From Clarkia xantiana subsp. parviflora (lineage: Eukaryota; Streptophyta; Magnoliopsida; Myrtales; Onagraceae), in the NCBI GenBank assembly GCA_036873135.1, contig JAPTYO010000022.1, positions 3,530,979 through 3,594,978 on the forward strand: a DNA stretch of 64,000 bases, read 5' to 3'. A program made the position numbers and the translations under genes. Shown piece by piece: positions 1-10,543 of this stretch. Every line of letters starts with the position of its first letter. Position 1 is the first letter of the stretch. Below the pieces are notes generated by a model. The model was given only the letters and a program-made list of their open reading frames with translations. It was not told the origin of the DNA and did no database searches.

Positions 1-645
1 GCTATATGTTTCATTCAGCCCAACTAAGAATTGAACCAGTTTTTGTTTATCTCTATTTGCTACTACACCAGGATTCACAATGCATTCAGCACATAGACAA
101 TTTTCCTCAAGAGCATACAATTCATCCCATAGGTTCTTCATTTTGCCAAAATAATCAGAAATACTCAAGATACCCTGCTTCGCATGATAAATATCCCTAC
201 TCAAATGGAAGAACTCTAGTTCCATCGATTTTATTGAATCTCTCTTTGAGATCCTTCCATATGCTAGCTGCTGTAGGATTATAAACCAAACTGCGCGACA
301 AATCCTTTGAAACAAAGTTACGAAGCCATCCTTTCACAATTGCGTTACATCTATCCCATCGAAACTGTTGGTTGACAGGTATAGACTCACGTGTACAAGA
401 TCCATCCACAAAACACAGTTTATTCTTGGCAATCAATGCATCAGTATTATCACGAACCCATATTTGATAATTGTCGATCCCAACAACAGATAACCAACAA
501 TAGCAGTGTCGGGAGTATCACTTGGATGTAGATACAATCTGTCTTCAGAAGTCAGCTCAGGTAACAGATGCCCAAGCCGTGGCCAATTCGCATTCGTGTT
601 TCCATTATGAGGTGTAGTCTGCGCCATTCGAGAAAATTGATCCAA
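1..645 (-). pseudogene. Copia gag remnant
   Basis: Two overlapping minus-strand frames (645-433 and 436-197) and a third frame below about 225 together read as a Copia gag N-terminal region. The motif LHPSDTPDTAIV near the start is typical of the Retrotran_gag_3 family. It is followed by WDRCNAIVKGWL and IWKDLKERF, typical of the UBN2/gag core that packages element RNA. At least two frameshifts (near 435-445 and near 215) break it. The probable start is the ATG at about 627, reading MAQTTPH, just downstream of the primer site. The distal gag runs off the window. Confidence 0.7.
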
Positions 646-833
646 TCAATGATCAATTGAGATTGACAAGAAACACAGCGACGGTACCGCCTTGTAAATC
701 GAACTTTCTTGTCAGTCACGTGCTCCAATTGCCAAAGAAATCAGCGAAAATGCGAACGAGCAGTCGCAAGATGAAGAATACGTCAATCAGAAACGAAAAC
801 CTTCGCGAATAGCTCCATTGAAGAAGATGAATA

Positions 834-845
834 GCTCTGATACCA
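834..845 (-). other. Primer-binding site (initiator Met-tRNA type)
   Basis: On the minus strand this reads TGGTATCAGAGC, the standard Copia primer site complementary to the 3' part of plant initiator methionine tRNA. It abuts the LTR end TTTTACA with no gap, which fixes the LTR border. Confidence 0.85.
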
Positions 846-1030
846 TGTAAAATATGGTGAAATCAAATATTGAATCAAACATCGAAGAGAGAATCGAAGA
901 GCTCTGCAACTTCAGAATGCAATCTCAAATTCAAAATTGAAAGTTTGTTATAGAGGGAATCAACGTAATAAGGAGGGAGCTAACAGATTAACTTCCTATA
1001 TTTACAAATGAGTCCCTAATGTTTATAACA
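846..1030 (-). repeat. 5' LTR of the left Copia element (185 bp)
   Basis: On the minus strand it starts TGTTATAAAC and ends ATTTTACA, giving canonical TG...CA ends directly before the primer site. It is short, as in many Copia LTRs. The outer border is inferred from the TG dinucleotide only, because the partner LTR is not in the window. Confidence 0.6.
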
Positions 1031-1862
1031 GCCTAATATCTTCAGTAATGCCAGATTACAATGTTTGGTTTTGTTTGTTATATACAATGTAATGTGATTT
1101 ACTTATTATTATAATATTAATCTATTTAAAAATATATTATATCTTAATATGACAAATGTAAATATGTATTTATTTTGAAAAAAGTAACTTGGTCCCTTAA
1201 CTTAATACTTAATATTTAAACATCAAATTTGAAAATATTAGAGCTAAATTTTCATTCTTACTTGCTATGTTATTATTAACAAAAAAAATTACATGAAAAA
1301 AATTTCATTTTAGGATTTTGACCAACTCGTTGTAATCTCACATTACGTTGAGGGGGCAAAGTCAACGGGTTTTGACGGATTTTGACCAACTCGTCGTAAT
1401 CTCATATTACAATGCATATTACATTACAGAGCTCATGTTACATCGTTTCAGCTCCTAAGTTTCAACGAGTCACGTGTGTACAGTGTGTCTGACTACCTGC
1501 GGATCCGCCCTGATTACACCCTACTAATTCGTGTCCCATAGAATACGGGACGGGTCTGAATTTGGGTCGCGGGGTCCCGCGGATGTACTGCGTTCTGCAC
1601 GTGTATTTTATATATCTAAATATTTATAGATTGAGCAGGAGAGAAGTAAGTGAAGAGCTGTGCAATCGCCACGTCAGCAAATATTTTCACTCCCGAGGCG
1701 AGTTGAAGTCACGCGCTGTTCCCCGCGTAATGCGTCTTAAATCACGCTTTCAGCTCCACACCCGTCAGGTCTCACCTTCCTCTTATTTCATGTCGCTTCG
1801 GTTACAGCTCTTCCGTTGAGAGCTCTTCAATTCTTCAAGTAGCAATTATTGATGTAGCAATT
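1031..1862. other. Intergenic stretch with a short direct repeat
   Basis: No coding region is supported. The stretch is AT-rich at first and then mixed. A 39-40 bp motif beginning GGATTTTGACCAACTCGT occurs at about 1314 and again at about 1377 with few differences. The longer open frame near 1562-1819 has no recognisable domain and is treated as chance. Confidence 0.5.
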
Positions 1863-1870
1863 ACTGCTAC

Positions 1871-2708
1871 TAGGGGTGGCAACGGGGCGGAGCAGGGCGG
1901 GTATCGCCTGACCCGTGCCCGCCCCCGCACAAATCGCAGGGCGGGTCCTAACATTTCAAAATTCCCACGGGTCAATCCGCGGGGCCCCGCCCCGCGATTC
2001 AAGCCCGCCAGAGCTTTTATTTCGAAACTATCGAGAACATGTAGTGGCCGGTGCTAGGCGCGGTGGCGGTGCTAGATGCCATGGCGGTGCTAGATGCGAT
2101 GGCGGTGCTAGATGCGATGGCGGTGCTAGACGCGGTGGCCGAATTTGACCCACCAGAGCTTCCCGCAGGTAAATTAACTTGATTAGATGCGGTGGCGGTG
2201 CTAGACGCGGTGGTGGTGCTCGACACGGTGGTCGGGGCCGCGACTAGGATTTAGGAGAACGACTAGGAATTGCGATTAGGACTTAGGAGAACAAGTCACG
2301 CGGCTGGACTGGTGGCTCGTGGATGTGAGCTATGGTGGTGCGTGGTGGTGACTGAGGAAGAAAGAGAGAAGAGATGAGATAGAGAAAGAGAAAGAAGGAG
2401 AAGAGACAACTAAGAGGGAGGGGACTCGGAGCGGCACTGAGAGGTTAGATTGAATAACCCTAAGTATATATATATATGATTAATACAAAATATTTACAAT
2501 TATCCCTATAAAATAACATATAAGTATGTTAATATATATAATTCCTACGGGGGCGGGTCTGCAGGGCGGGGCGACCCTCAGACTCGGCCCCGCCCCGTGA
2601 GTCAGTAATCTCAAACCCGCCTCAGGACCATAGGGCACAAGTTATTGGGTCAAATTCGGGGCGGGACTCTACGGGTCGCCGGGTCCCCGTGACCCGTTGC
2701 CACCTATA
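1871..2708. mobile_element. Non-autonomous hAT-type DNA transposon (838 bp)
   Basis: The ends are imperfect inverted repeats: the left end begins TAGGGGTGGCAACGGGG, and the right end read on the other strand begins TATAGGTGGCAACGGGTC. The octamer ACTGCTAC flanks it on both sides (1863-1870 and 2709-2716), the 8-bp TSD expected of hAT transposase. There is no transposase frame, so movement would need an enzyme from another copy. The interior includes GC-rich ends and an 18-bp minisatellite. Confidence 0.85.
2045..2232. repeat. 18-bp GC-rich minisatellite inside the hAT element
   Basis: Repeated units of the form GGCGGTGCTAGATGCGAT run from about 2045 to 2140, with a shorter second run at about 2187-2232. 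Because the unit is divisible by three it opens spurious frames on both strands (Gly/Ala/Ser-rich); these are not considered genes. Confidence 0.8.
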
Positions 2709-2716
2709 ACTGCTAC

Positions 2717-4472
2717 AACTATAGTATGAAATTAGCCATGAATCAGCACTTCGGATTTGGTACAAAATCATTCCAAAATTCAACTACAACATTACGGTCG
2801 TTTTGGATCCCTGACTCTTCCGATTTAGATCGCTTCAAATTTTTCGGATCGCGGGAGGTGAGCCAACTCAATTGAAGAGTCGTCAGGCGCAGGAGACGCG
2901 GGACGATTTCATCGGAGTTTTCCCGCTTTGCCTCCATGAGTGGCTCCTAATCTTGGCTTCACAGCAGAAATTGCTCCACCGCCGCCGTCAAGATCCGCCA
3001 CCGTGTTTGTTGGCATGGGCTTAGCCTAAACTTCTTTGAGAATTTGATCAGACTATACTCTGCGTTTTAATTACTGTTAATATATATATATATATATATT
3101 TTTTTTTTTTACATATCCGTATTCTTTTGTGTTTTTATCAGTTTGCTGTACTAAGATGCGAAGACTAAGAATAGCTTAACTGCAATTGATTATTCTAAGT
3201 GCTGGACTTGACACTTAGAACACCCAATGTCTTGGATTTTACTTCATCACAGTAGCTACTTATTACTGCATTGGGCATGCATGTATTACGTATAGATGAG
3301 TAGATATCATCTATTGGATGAAACAACTCATCTTCAAGTCAAGAAAAATGGCCGGAAAATCAAAAAGTTGTAACTTTCAAATAACCAACAACAATACAGT
3401 AAAGAGTAGTTGAAACCTTAGTTGACCTGTCGAGAGATGCCAGTAGCCACCTTGATCCACAGCCTAGATTTAGTTTAGCCAGACTCAAAACACCAAGGTA
3501 TGGTACCACAACTAGAAGCTACCATCAATTGTAATTGATGTAAAATTTGATTCTTTAAAAAATAAAGTGTTTTGCTATGTCTATGATGATAAATCAAAGT
3601 GGATGTGGGTAGTTGTGTTTCATGTAGTTATACTAATTATCGTGTTTTATTTTGAATATTATACTTACGTGTTAAAATTTACAATATAACAGGTAGCCAT
3701 GTGCGTAGTGCATGGTCAGCACCTAGTATTATTTAAAAGTATATGAGATATAATGCATAGTCAAAACAACAAAGGTGTTGGGACGTGAATATCGGGTGTC
3801 TATATATCATACTCGAATCACGAATGTCGATCCCACTGATGTTCTCCTTCTTGCGATCTATTTCCTTATGTTCTTCTCGTAATTCGTTTTCTCGTAACCT
3901 GCATGAAGAGTAAGCCGGGGTGGATCCGGCGAACCATCTCCAATGCTTAAATTAGTATTGTATTTTTAGAGAGATAAACTAGAAAGAAGACAGAGCTCAA
4001 TTGTGCAAAAGTTCATAATGTCTAGAATGAGAGGATTAAGGCGACTAATGATGTCATTAATCCCTAAACGTACTTTATTAGTAGATAATGAAGGGTTTAA
4101 ATCCTAATAAGTATGGGAGAGTTCGTAGTGTTGTGCAAGGGTTGCATGCGCAGAGCGTCAACGAGCCATTTGAAGGCGTAATCCGGACGGGTTGCATGCG
4201 CAGAGCGTCAAGGAGCCAATTGAAGGCGTATTCCGGACGATAATTGATTTCATATGATGAAGGAAATGATAAAAAGTAGTTCCAGATTTGTTATTTCGAT
4301 TTCGTAGCTACTGAGTCTGAGTGTGATAAAAAGCAAACATAAGCAGAATGGATGCATCACGGAGATTCATTGCAATGAAAAGGCAAAGATTAGGAAGAGG
4401 GTGTATGTATCATCCATCATCATCAATCAAGTAAAATGTAAAGAAAGCTGGAAAAGGGAGGGAGGGGGGGAA
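2717..4472. other. Intergenic stretch downstream of the T-protein gene
   Basis: No intact gene is seen. A 64-codon minus-strand frame at 2743-2937 is unrecognised. A candidate Helitron 3' end lies at about 3696-3726, where a CCATG/CATGG stem is followed by CTAG and then T. From about 3777 a TGTTGGGACG start, and at about 3940 a phrase CCAATGCTTAAATTAGTA, resemble the LTRs of the Tat elements elsewhere in the window (CCGATGCTTAAATGAGTA), suggesting an eroded LTR. The last roughly 100 bases probably include the 3' UTR of the neighbouring gene. Confidence 0.4.
4140..4239. repeat. 50-bp tandem duplication
   Basis: Two adjacent 50-bp copies (4140-4189 and 4190-4239) begin GGTTGCATGCGCAGAGCGTC and differ at only a few positions. 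It lies within the possible eroded LTR noted for this stretch. No function can be assigned. Confidence 0.75.
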
Positions 4473-5883
4473 TTATGAACGCTTGTAGTATTTAGCTGGG
4501 ACAAATGGCATTTTGGTAATCACTCCCTGGTAGGCCTTTCCTCGGACAAGAATGTTAAGCTTAGTCCCAGTTTTGTGGTTGCCAGACTTGACATATCCCA
4601 TTGCTATATTCTTCTTCAGGCATGGACTGAATCCTCCACTTGTGATCTCACCAATGTTAGCCCCCTCGCTGTCCTGAATCTCACTGTGGCCTCGCGCTGG
4701 CGGCCCACCAGATATCAACCCCACCCTCCTTATTGCGGGGCCCGTCTCAAGCTGCTTCAGTATAGTGTCTGCCCCAAGGAACCCTCCTTCAGCTCTCCTT
4801 CTCTTCCCTATTGCCCATGCAAGCCCTGCTTCCACTGGGGTTATGTGCTGCTCCATATCATTACCGTACAGGCACAGCCCAGCTTCCAACCTCAGACTGT
4901 CCCGAGCTCCAAGACCCGTCAGCCTCACTTTCCCTTCTGACTTGTCAAGGATTGCCTTGGCTAGATCCACTGCATTTTCTGATGGAACTGATATCTCAAA
5001 TCCATCCTCACCAGTGTACCTATTTTCATTAACAACAACTTCTCAACACCAACACACAATACTAAATAATAATTCAAATGAGAGGATTCAGGCTTGGCTT
5101 GCCCACCCTGTTCTGGTGAGAAAGCATGATGATCCGTTGATATCCAATATCTGGAACTCCCCGAAATACAGTTTGCTCAGATCCTCTTTAGTCAGGTGCT
5201 GCAGAACTGAGGCAGCAAGAGGACCCTGTATATATATACAACACCAACAACAGTAGTAGTAGTAGTAGTCAGATAGATAATTATTAATATGAATGAATTC
5301 GGTAATGTGTACCTACCTGAAGTGCTAGTAGAGATCTCTCATCATGAATGTGCCATGAAACATCCCCACCTTTTGCCTTGAAAGCTTTCATATGCTCCTC
5401 AATATGTGCAAGATCCTTATCTCTGCAACCAGCATTCACCACCAGATATATATGATCATCCGTCACCTTGGTGATCACTGAGTCATCAATCGCCCCTCCC
5501 TTTTCATTTGTGAACACAGTGAGGGTGCCTGTCCCTGGAGCAAGTCCTGCCACGTCAGCAATCACCAACTTCTCCAGGAATGGAATTGAATCCTTGCCCT
5601 TGAGGCTCAGTCCACACATGTGAGCCACGTCGAAAAGGCTCCCATTCTCTCTGCAGTTCACTGTTGAATCCATGATGGAGTCCTTGTACTGGATTGGCAT
5701 GCTCCATCCAGCAAAAGGCACCATCTTCCCACCATGGGCTACATGGAAGTCATAAAGAGCTGTCTTCTTCAGCTCACCACCTTCACTCCCAAACAACCTC
5801 CGACCGACTATACCCTTCTTTTCCTTCTGGGCAAGTCGTCGGGTGATTGATTGCCCCAGCTGCCATAGACCACCTCCTCTCAT
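4473..5883 (-). CDS. GCST: Aminomethyltransferase, glycine cleavage system T-protein, mitochondrial
   Basis: T-protein transfers the methylene group from the aminomethyl-lipoyl arm of H-protein to tetrahydrofolate and releases ammonia; in plants this is part of the mitochondrial glycine decarboxylase complex of photorespiration. Three coding exons are read on the minus strand: 5883-5317, 5225-5107 and 5019-4473, with GT-AG borders and compatible phases, giving about 410 residues, close to the usual plant length of about 408. The start at 5883 gives [19 protein letters not shown], a typical Arg-rich mitochondrial presequence. An in-frame ATG at 5946 would add 21 residues unlike a targeting peptide. 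Visible motifs are FDVAHM (residues 84-89), GGAIDD (129-134, likely holding the conserved Asp), GYTGEDGFE (about 229-237, across the exon 2/3 junction), [15 protein letters not shown], and a C-terminal barrel ending KYYKRS. No frameshift or premature stop is seen, so it is probably functional. Confidence 0.95.
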
Positions 5884-6600
5884 CACTCTGAAATACTCAC
5901 TCACACAACAACATTCATTGCAAAATATGATGATTGCTTCAGTCATATATCCAATTAATAATTAATAAACTGCAACAACCATCATGCTCTATCTATTATA
6001 TATATATATGTTGATTCAATCAATCCGATACAACAGTCAGTCCGTTATAATGCTGTGGACCATGAAATCAGATCATCAATGCAGTGATTTATGACCGTTT
6101 CATTTCACGGATAAATGCAACCAATCTGATGACTTTGGTTGCACCAATGCAATGCATCATCATAAATACAAATAGCGACAACAGATAGCAGCAGATAATA
6201 TATTCTAGATCTGGAATAGACCTCACATCATACTAAAGTGATATACTTAGTAACAGCCCAAATCGGCAAAATTCAATCTCATGGATGGATGAGTGCCATT
6301 GCCATTGCGCCATAGATAGATAAAAAGAAAAACACAGATACCAACACAATGAATGAATGATTCCAAATTTCAGACCGGATCTGATTAGGCATAAATCGCC
6401 GCTTCAAGTCATGATGGCATTAGGAATCCAAAAGGAAATACAATGCAGATCATTAGAGGAGAGGTTCATAGACATCAACCTAAGAGACGTATCTGAAACA
6501 GAGAATCCCACCGAGAAGAAGCTAAGGAAAACTCACATGGACAGAGACGAACAGAGAGTAGCTTGAGTCTGTTTCTTGGAGACGTTGGTTGGTGGAGGGA
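5884..6600 (-). promoter_or_regulatory. 5' leader of the T-protein gene with a probable 5'-UTR intron
   Basis: On the minus strand a donor GTGAGT at 6536-6531 follows an upstream non-coding exon, and an acceptor TATTTCAG ends at 5888, four bases before the ATG. This implies a 649-base intron in the 5' UTR. It is inferred from splice-site fit only. The transcription start and TATA box were not fixed. Confidence 0.5.
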
Positions 6601-7599
6601 GGATGGGAAAAAAGATGTGTGTTTTTGTTTTAGTGGCGTGGGTGACAATGCCGCAGTGCAGGATAATTATTAATTAATTAAAAAAAAGGAGGAAAAGAAA
6701 ATGAAGATAGGGTTGGGTTGGTGAAGGGAGGAAGTGGGTGGCGGAGGGTTTCTCTATCAAATCGAAGCTCATCATCACCGAGTGGCGGTCGAACCTGCTG
6801 GAAGTGGAATGGAACAACTCCCATCTTTACTGATCTTTCTTCCTCTACTTACCGCGTCCACTAACATATTGTGGACTCTCACTATTGACGGCCGTTGATC
6901 CATCTGATGCTGTTTTTTTGTTTGTTTTTATTTTTATTTTATAAACGATGCTCATATCTACTATATTATATTAATTCGGCATCGGAAGCCCTATGACCGA
7001 CACGTGGACAATTTGTCCAGTCAGCGTTGCCTAATTTAATCGGAATTTAATAGGGGTTCTCTAAATTTAGATACATAATATTGATTGATTCAAAACTAAG
7101 AAGTATTTTTATATCATATTTTGGTCTCTACGCAATTTAAAGAAACAAATTAATTGAAAGTTTCCTTTTAAATTCAAAATCTATACAGTTTGGCTCCGGA
7201 AAACCACACGCCGCCACGTAAGCAAATTATTAATTATAAAGCAATAAGAAATAAGAAACCGTAGGCTATGTAAAAAGTAAAATATTTAAATACAAAATAT
7301 TCATAACTTCGTATTCATTTCGTACACCTAGGTTAAAACATAAAATATTATTATATTATTATTATCATAAGAAGTAAAATTATAGTCCCTTCAAAATTCT
7401 AGAAACTTTTGCACCAAAAAATAATGAAATAAACTTAACTTGGTTATTTAAAAAAAAATCAACTCAAACTTAATTGAATTTATATTTATATATTTTGTTC
7501 AATGACTTTTATTTAGCGGGTACATATATATACGACACTTATACATACACAATATATTACTAAAATAAATACATACACAATATAAGATATTATTATATA
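6601..7599. other. AT-rich spacer with a Helitron-like 5' end at 6957
   Basis: No gene is supported. At 6957 the sequence TCTACTATATTATATTAATT follows an A, as Helitron 5' ends do. The next roughly 300 bases align loosely but recognisably with the 300 bases after 7600 (shared phrases include CTAATTTAAT, AAATTTAGATA and ATATTGA at similar spacing), so the two are related ends. Whether 6957 starts an outer or a truncated element is not resolved. Confidence 0.45.
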
Positions 7600-8212
7600 T
7601 CTATTATATTAATACGGTTGTGGAGGGTCTCTGCACAACACGTGTACGTTTTGACCCGTAATCTTTTCCTAATTTAATTGCAACTCTACAAATTTAGATA
7701 TAAAATATTGAGTGATTATAAATTTAGAAAATATTTTTCTATCTTATTTCAGTGTATACTGAAAATAAAGAAACTATTTATATAAATAAAGAAAGAATTT
7801 AAAATTTATATTTAATTAATATATTTGTACAAATTCAGCTGCAAAGCCTTCGAAAATCGCCATGTAAGCAATTTTTTTAATTAAACTATTCAATTCTAAT
7901 TTAGAAAGAAACAATTTGCTTTGTATGAGTTTAGAAAGAATAAAACTGCAGAAGTCAATGCAATATATATTATTATAATATAGCCTACGTATATACACTT
8001 TATATATATATATATATAAAACAATCCAAACTGCACCATATATAATATATAGGTAGTCTTTCTTGATTAACGCGTGTCTCTTGCAGTTGCACTATTATAC
8101 ATTAATAAGGTTCTTGATTCCTTCTCCTCAGGTCTTTATTATATTGTCTTCGTCAAGTAGATAGGTTTTGATATATTAATATTTGTCTGGCTGTTATGGT
8201 TTTGTCAACAGG

Positions 8213-8520
8213 TTGAAGACTATCACATAGGTGTTTTTAGGTTTGATCGAGCCAAGGATAAGGGTTTTTAGAGTTTCTTAGACAATGTTCAATACGGATC
8301 CAAATAGAATCCTCTTTGATACGAGCGAGTGATCCTAATTTGTCACCACATGAGGCATTGGTATAAATTTGAGCAATTCTCATTAATTAAGCATCTTCTT
8401 AAGCTAGATTTGAAGCCTGGCCAGAACGTTCTTGATGTCGGGTGTGTCATCGGAGGTGGAGAGTACTTTTACACGGCAGAGACATACGATATTGATAGGT
8501 TATCATCATCGACCTCTCCA
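8213..8520 (+). pseudogene. Captured fragment of phosphoethanolamine N-methyltransferase
   Basis: The strongest match is [20 protein letters not shown] (ORF 8329-8550), the SAM-binding motif I region of plant phosphoethanolamine N-methyltransferase, which makes phosphocholine. Upstream pieces in shifted frames read DKGF...SFLDNVQY and YERV, also typical of the family between its two methyltransferase domains. Stop codons follow DKGF and NVQYGSK and there is at least one frameshift, so it is not functional. The canonical GCGIGGG is changed to GCVIGGG. An AG preceding GTTGAAGAC at 8213 may be an original acceptor site, suggesting capture of genomic exon DNA. Confidence 0.75.
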
Positions 8521-8947
8521 TACCTCAACATCTGTACTCTTCAGGGATGATGATTCAAAACCACAACTATAGATCGAGAAATTGAACAAATAAAGGTACT
8601 GCATTATCACTTCTAACCAAGAATGTGATTTTTTTCATTATAACGATATAATTTTCTATGTTCTTACTGGCTTGTGTAACTGGAACTTCTCATATATTGC
8701 ATAGAAGTTTCATATGATTTATAATGTTCTTATATATATAAATATATATAAATATATTTACCTAATAAAGTAACCGAATGTTTTTTTTATAGGGTTTATA
8801 CAATATACTAATATATTGTCATGGTTTCATATTATATTATAACATTCATATATATATATATATACAGGCATGGACAAAATGCACGTCACGAACAAATGTC
8901 GGTTCATCGGAACTAACCAATCGAGGTATTAATTCTTTTATTTATGG

Positions 8948-8950
<3 letters not shown>

Positions 8951-8996
<46 letters not shown>
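8951..8996. repeat. (AT)n microsatellite
   Basis: An almost uninterrupted run of about 20 AT dinucleotides inside the Helitron. Shorter AT tracts occur nearby at about 8740 and 8850. Confidence 0.9.
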
Positions 8997-8999
<3 letters not shown>

Positions 9000-10512
9000 G
9001 TACAAAATATATTTTGTTTGATTTTGATGCTTTAGGGTTTATTTGATTGAAAAATAAAAATATTTACCTGATGATATAAGAATGCATCCCAATAAAATTT
9101 TATAAATTATATTATTTAAAAAAACTCTTAATTAATAAAATAACTTTTTTTTAAAAAAAATTTATGGTTATTCTATATGTATATTTAAATTATATAGTTA
9201 CAATTAAATTAAGAAAAAATAATTAAAAAATGTACATCTATCATTTAGAAAGTGTCCAGTCACTCGGGATAGTATATTATATATTAGATAATAAATAGTT
9301 ATTAATTATATAGGTGTGTGATTTATCCGAGCGCAAAGTCTCCAAAGATTAAAGGTAAGAGCTACTTAATCAATTTCATCTAATTAAACCCACAATTTCA
9401 AATTTAATAATATATATTTTATTTTCTCTTATTAAATTCTGCTTTGTATTATTTAGCTAATAATAATAATAACCTAAAAAATATTATACTAGATTCCGTG
9501 TAAAAAAATAAAATTTAAAAAATATATTTATGTAGATTTATAAATTATGATTATTTATATAAAATATAAATATATTATATTTATGTAGTTTTTTTATATT
9601 ATAAATTATTAAATAACTGCAACTTTTAAAAATATTTTTACATTAATTATGTTTTATGTGTGAATAATACTCGAATATTCAAGTTGTATCAATAAGAATA
9701 GCTTCTTGATAGATATATTGACAGAATTCTAAATTTTTTATTGGTTGTCAGGTATTATTTTATATTTTTGTCAGGGTTGATATGTATTAGTTTAGTATAA
9801 CGAAATTTAATTATCTATATTATAATACAAAACATTCATAATTTATTGTGAATATATTTTTTAAGATAGATCACATTATTAGTAAATTCTTTTACTCCTT
9901 ATTCAATCAAACATAATTATTTATTTTCTAATCGATTTATTTTGTTTATATTTTCATTCGGAGACATCATAAATTAAGAAAATAAATTATACAATTTTAA
10001 TCAATGAAACAACCATGTCTATAAAAAAATTAAGAAAGAATAATGTGTAGATACTTTTAGCCCGTATTTTTTTTGTTTAATAATAGTTATTATCATCTAA
10101 ACAATGTGTCAAAATTATATAGTATTTATGTGAGTTAATGTGTTTAATATTATATTTAATTCAATTACATAATATAAAAATTATATAATATATATATATA
10201 TCTTCCCATTACACAATTTCTATTATATATTTTTACTGCTATTTTATACGAAAGTATAAAAGTAAATACATTTGGTTTATAAGTTTTTTAATGATTATTT
10301 ATAATGTATAAATTGTTTCAAAGTATTGTTTCCTTAGAATCATAAATAATGTAGGAAATTAAAAAAACTATAAAGTGAACATATTTATATACATATATAG
10401 GAGAGTATAATTAATAATTTTTACATAATTAACATTTTTTACTGTATATATGCACTTTTCTTTTTGCCAATATTTTGTATATGTATATAATAATCAACTT
10501 TACTTTCGATAT

Positions 10513-10543
10513 TACCCGCGCGGTGCGCGGGGTTAGTAGCTAG
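10513..10543 (+). other. Helitron 3' terminal hairpin and CTAG end
   Basis: A GC-rich inverted repeat in otherwise AT-rich DNA is followed by GTTAGTAG and CTAG, with T as the next base. This is the termination signal expected for rolling-circle transposition and the firmest Helitron border in this region. Confidence 0.75.

Larger units (their letters stand above)
1..1030 (-). mobile_element. Ty1/Copia retrotransposon, 5' part (LTR, primer site, gag), cut by window edge
   Basis: On the minus strand the order is LTR (1030 to 846), primer-binding site (845 to 834), then a gag-like region running off the left edge of the window. Order and spacing are typical of Ty1/Copia elements. The gag frame is broken, so this copy is inactive. 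The other LTR would lie outside the window, so the TSD cannot be tested; the candidate flanking 5-mer beyond the LTR is GCCTA at 1031-1035. Confidence 0.8.
7600..10543 (+). mobile_element. Non-autonomous Helitron (about 2.9 kb) carrying a gene fragment
   Basis: The 5' end reads TCTATTATATTAATACGG directly after an A. The 3' end reads CTAG directly before a T and is preceded by a GC-rich stem (CCCGCGCGGTGCGCGGGG at about 10514-10531). TC...CTAG ends, a 3' hairpin about 10 bases from the end and A/T insertion are Helitron hallmarks. No RepHel gene is present, so it is non-autonomous. The interior is AT-rich with (AT)n tracts and holds a phosphoethanolamine methyltransferase fragment in the same orientation. 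The 5' border could instead be 6957. Confidence 0.65.

Noticed and set aside
1915..2226. Ala/Ser/Gly-rich frames on both strands
   Set aside because: Produced by the 18-bp minisatellite in the hAT element.
5881..5946. Alternative upstream start of the T-protein at 5946
   Set aside because: The extra residues are not like a mitochondrial presequence and a good acceptor site (5888) falls between the two ATGs.
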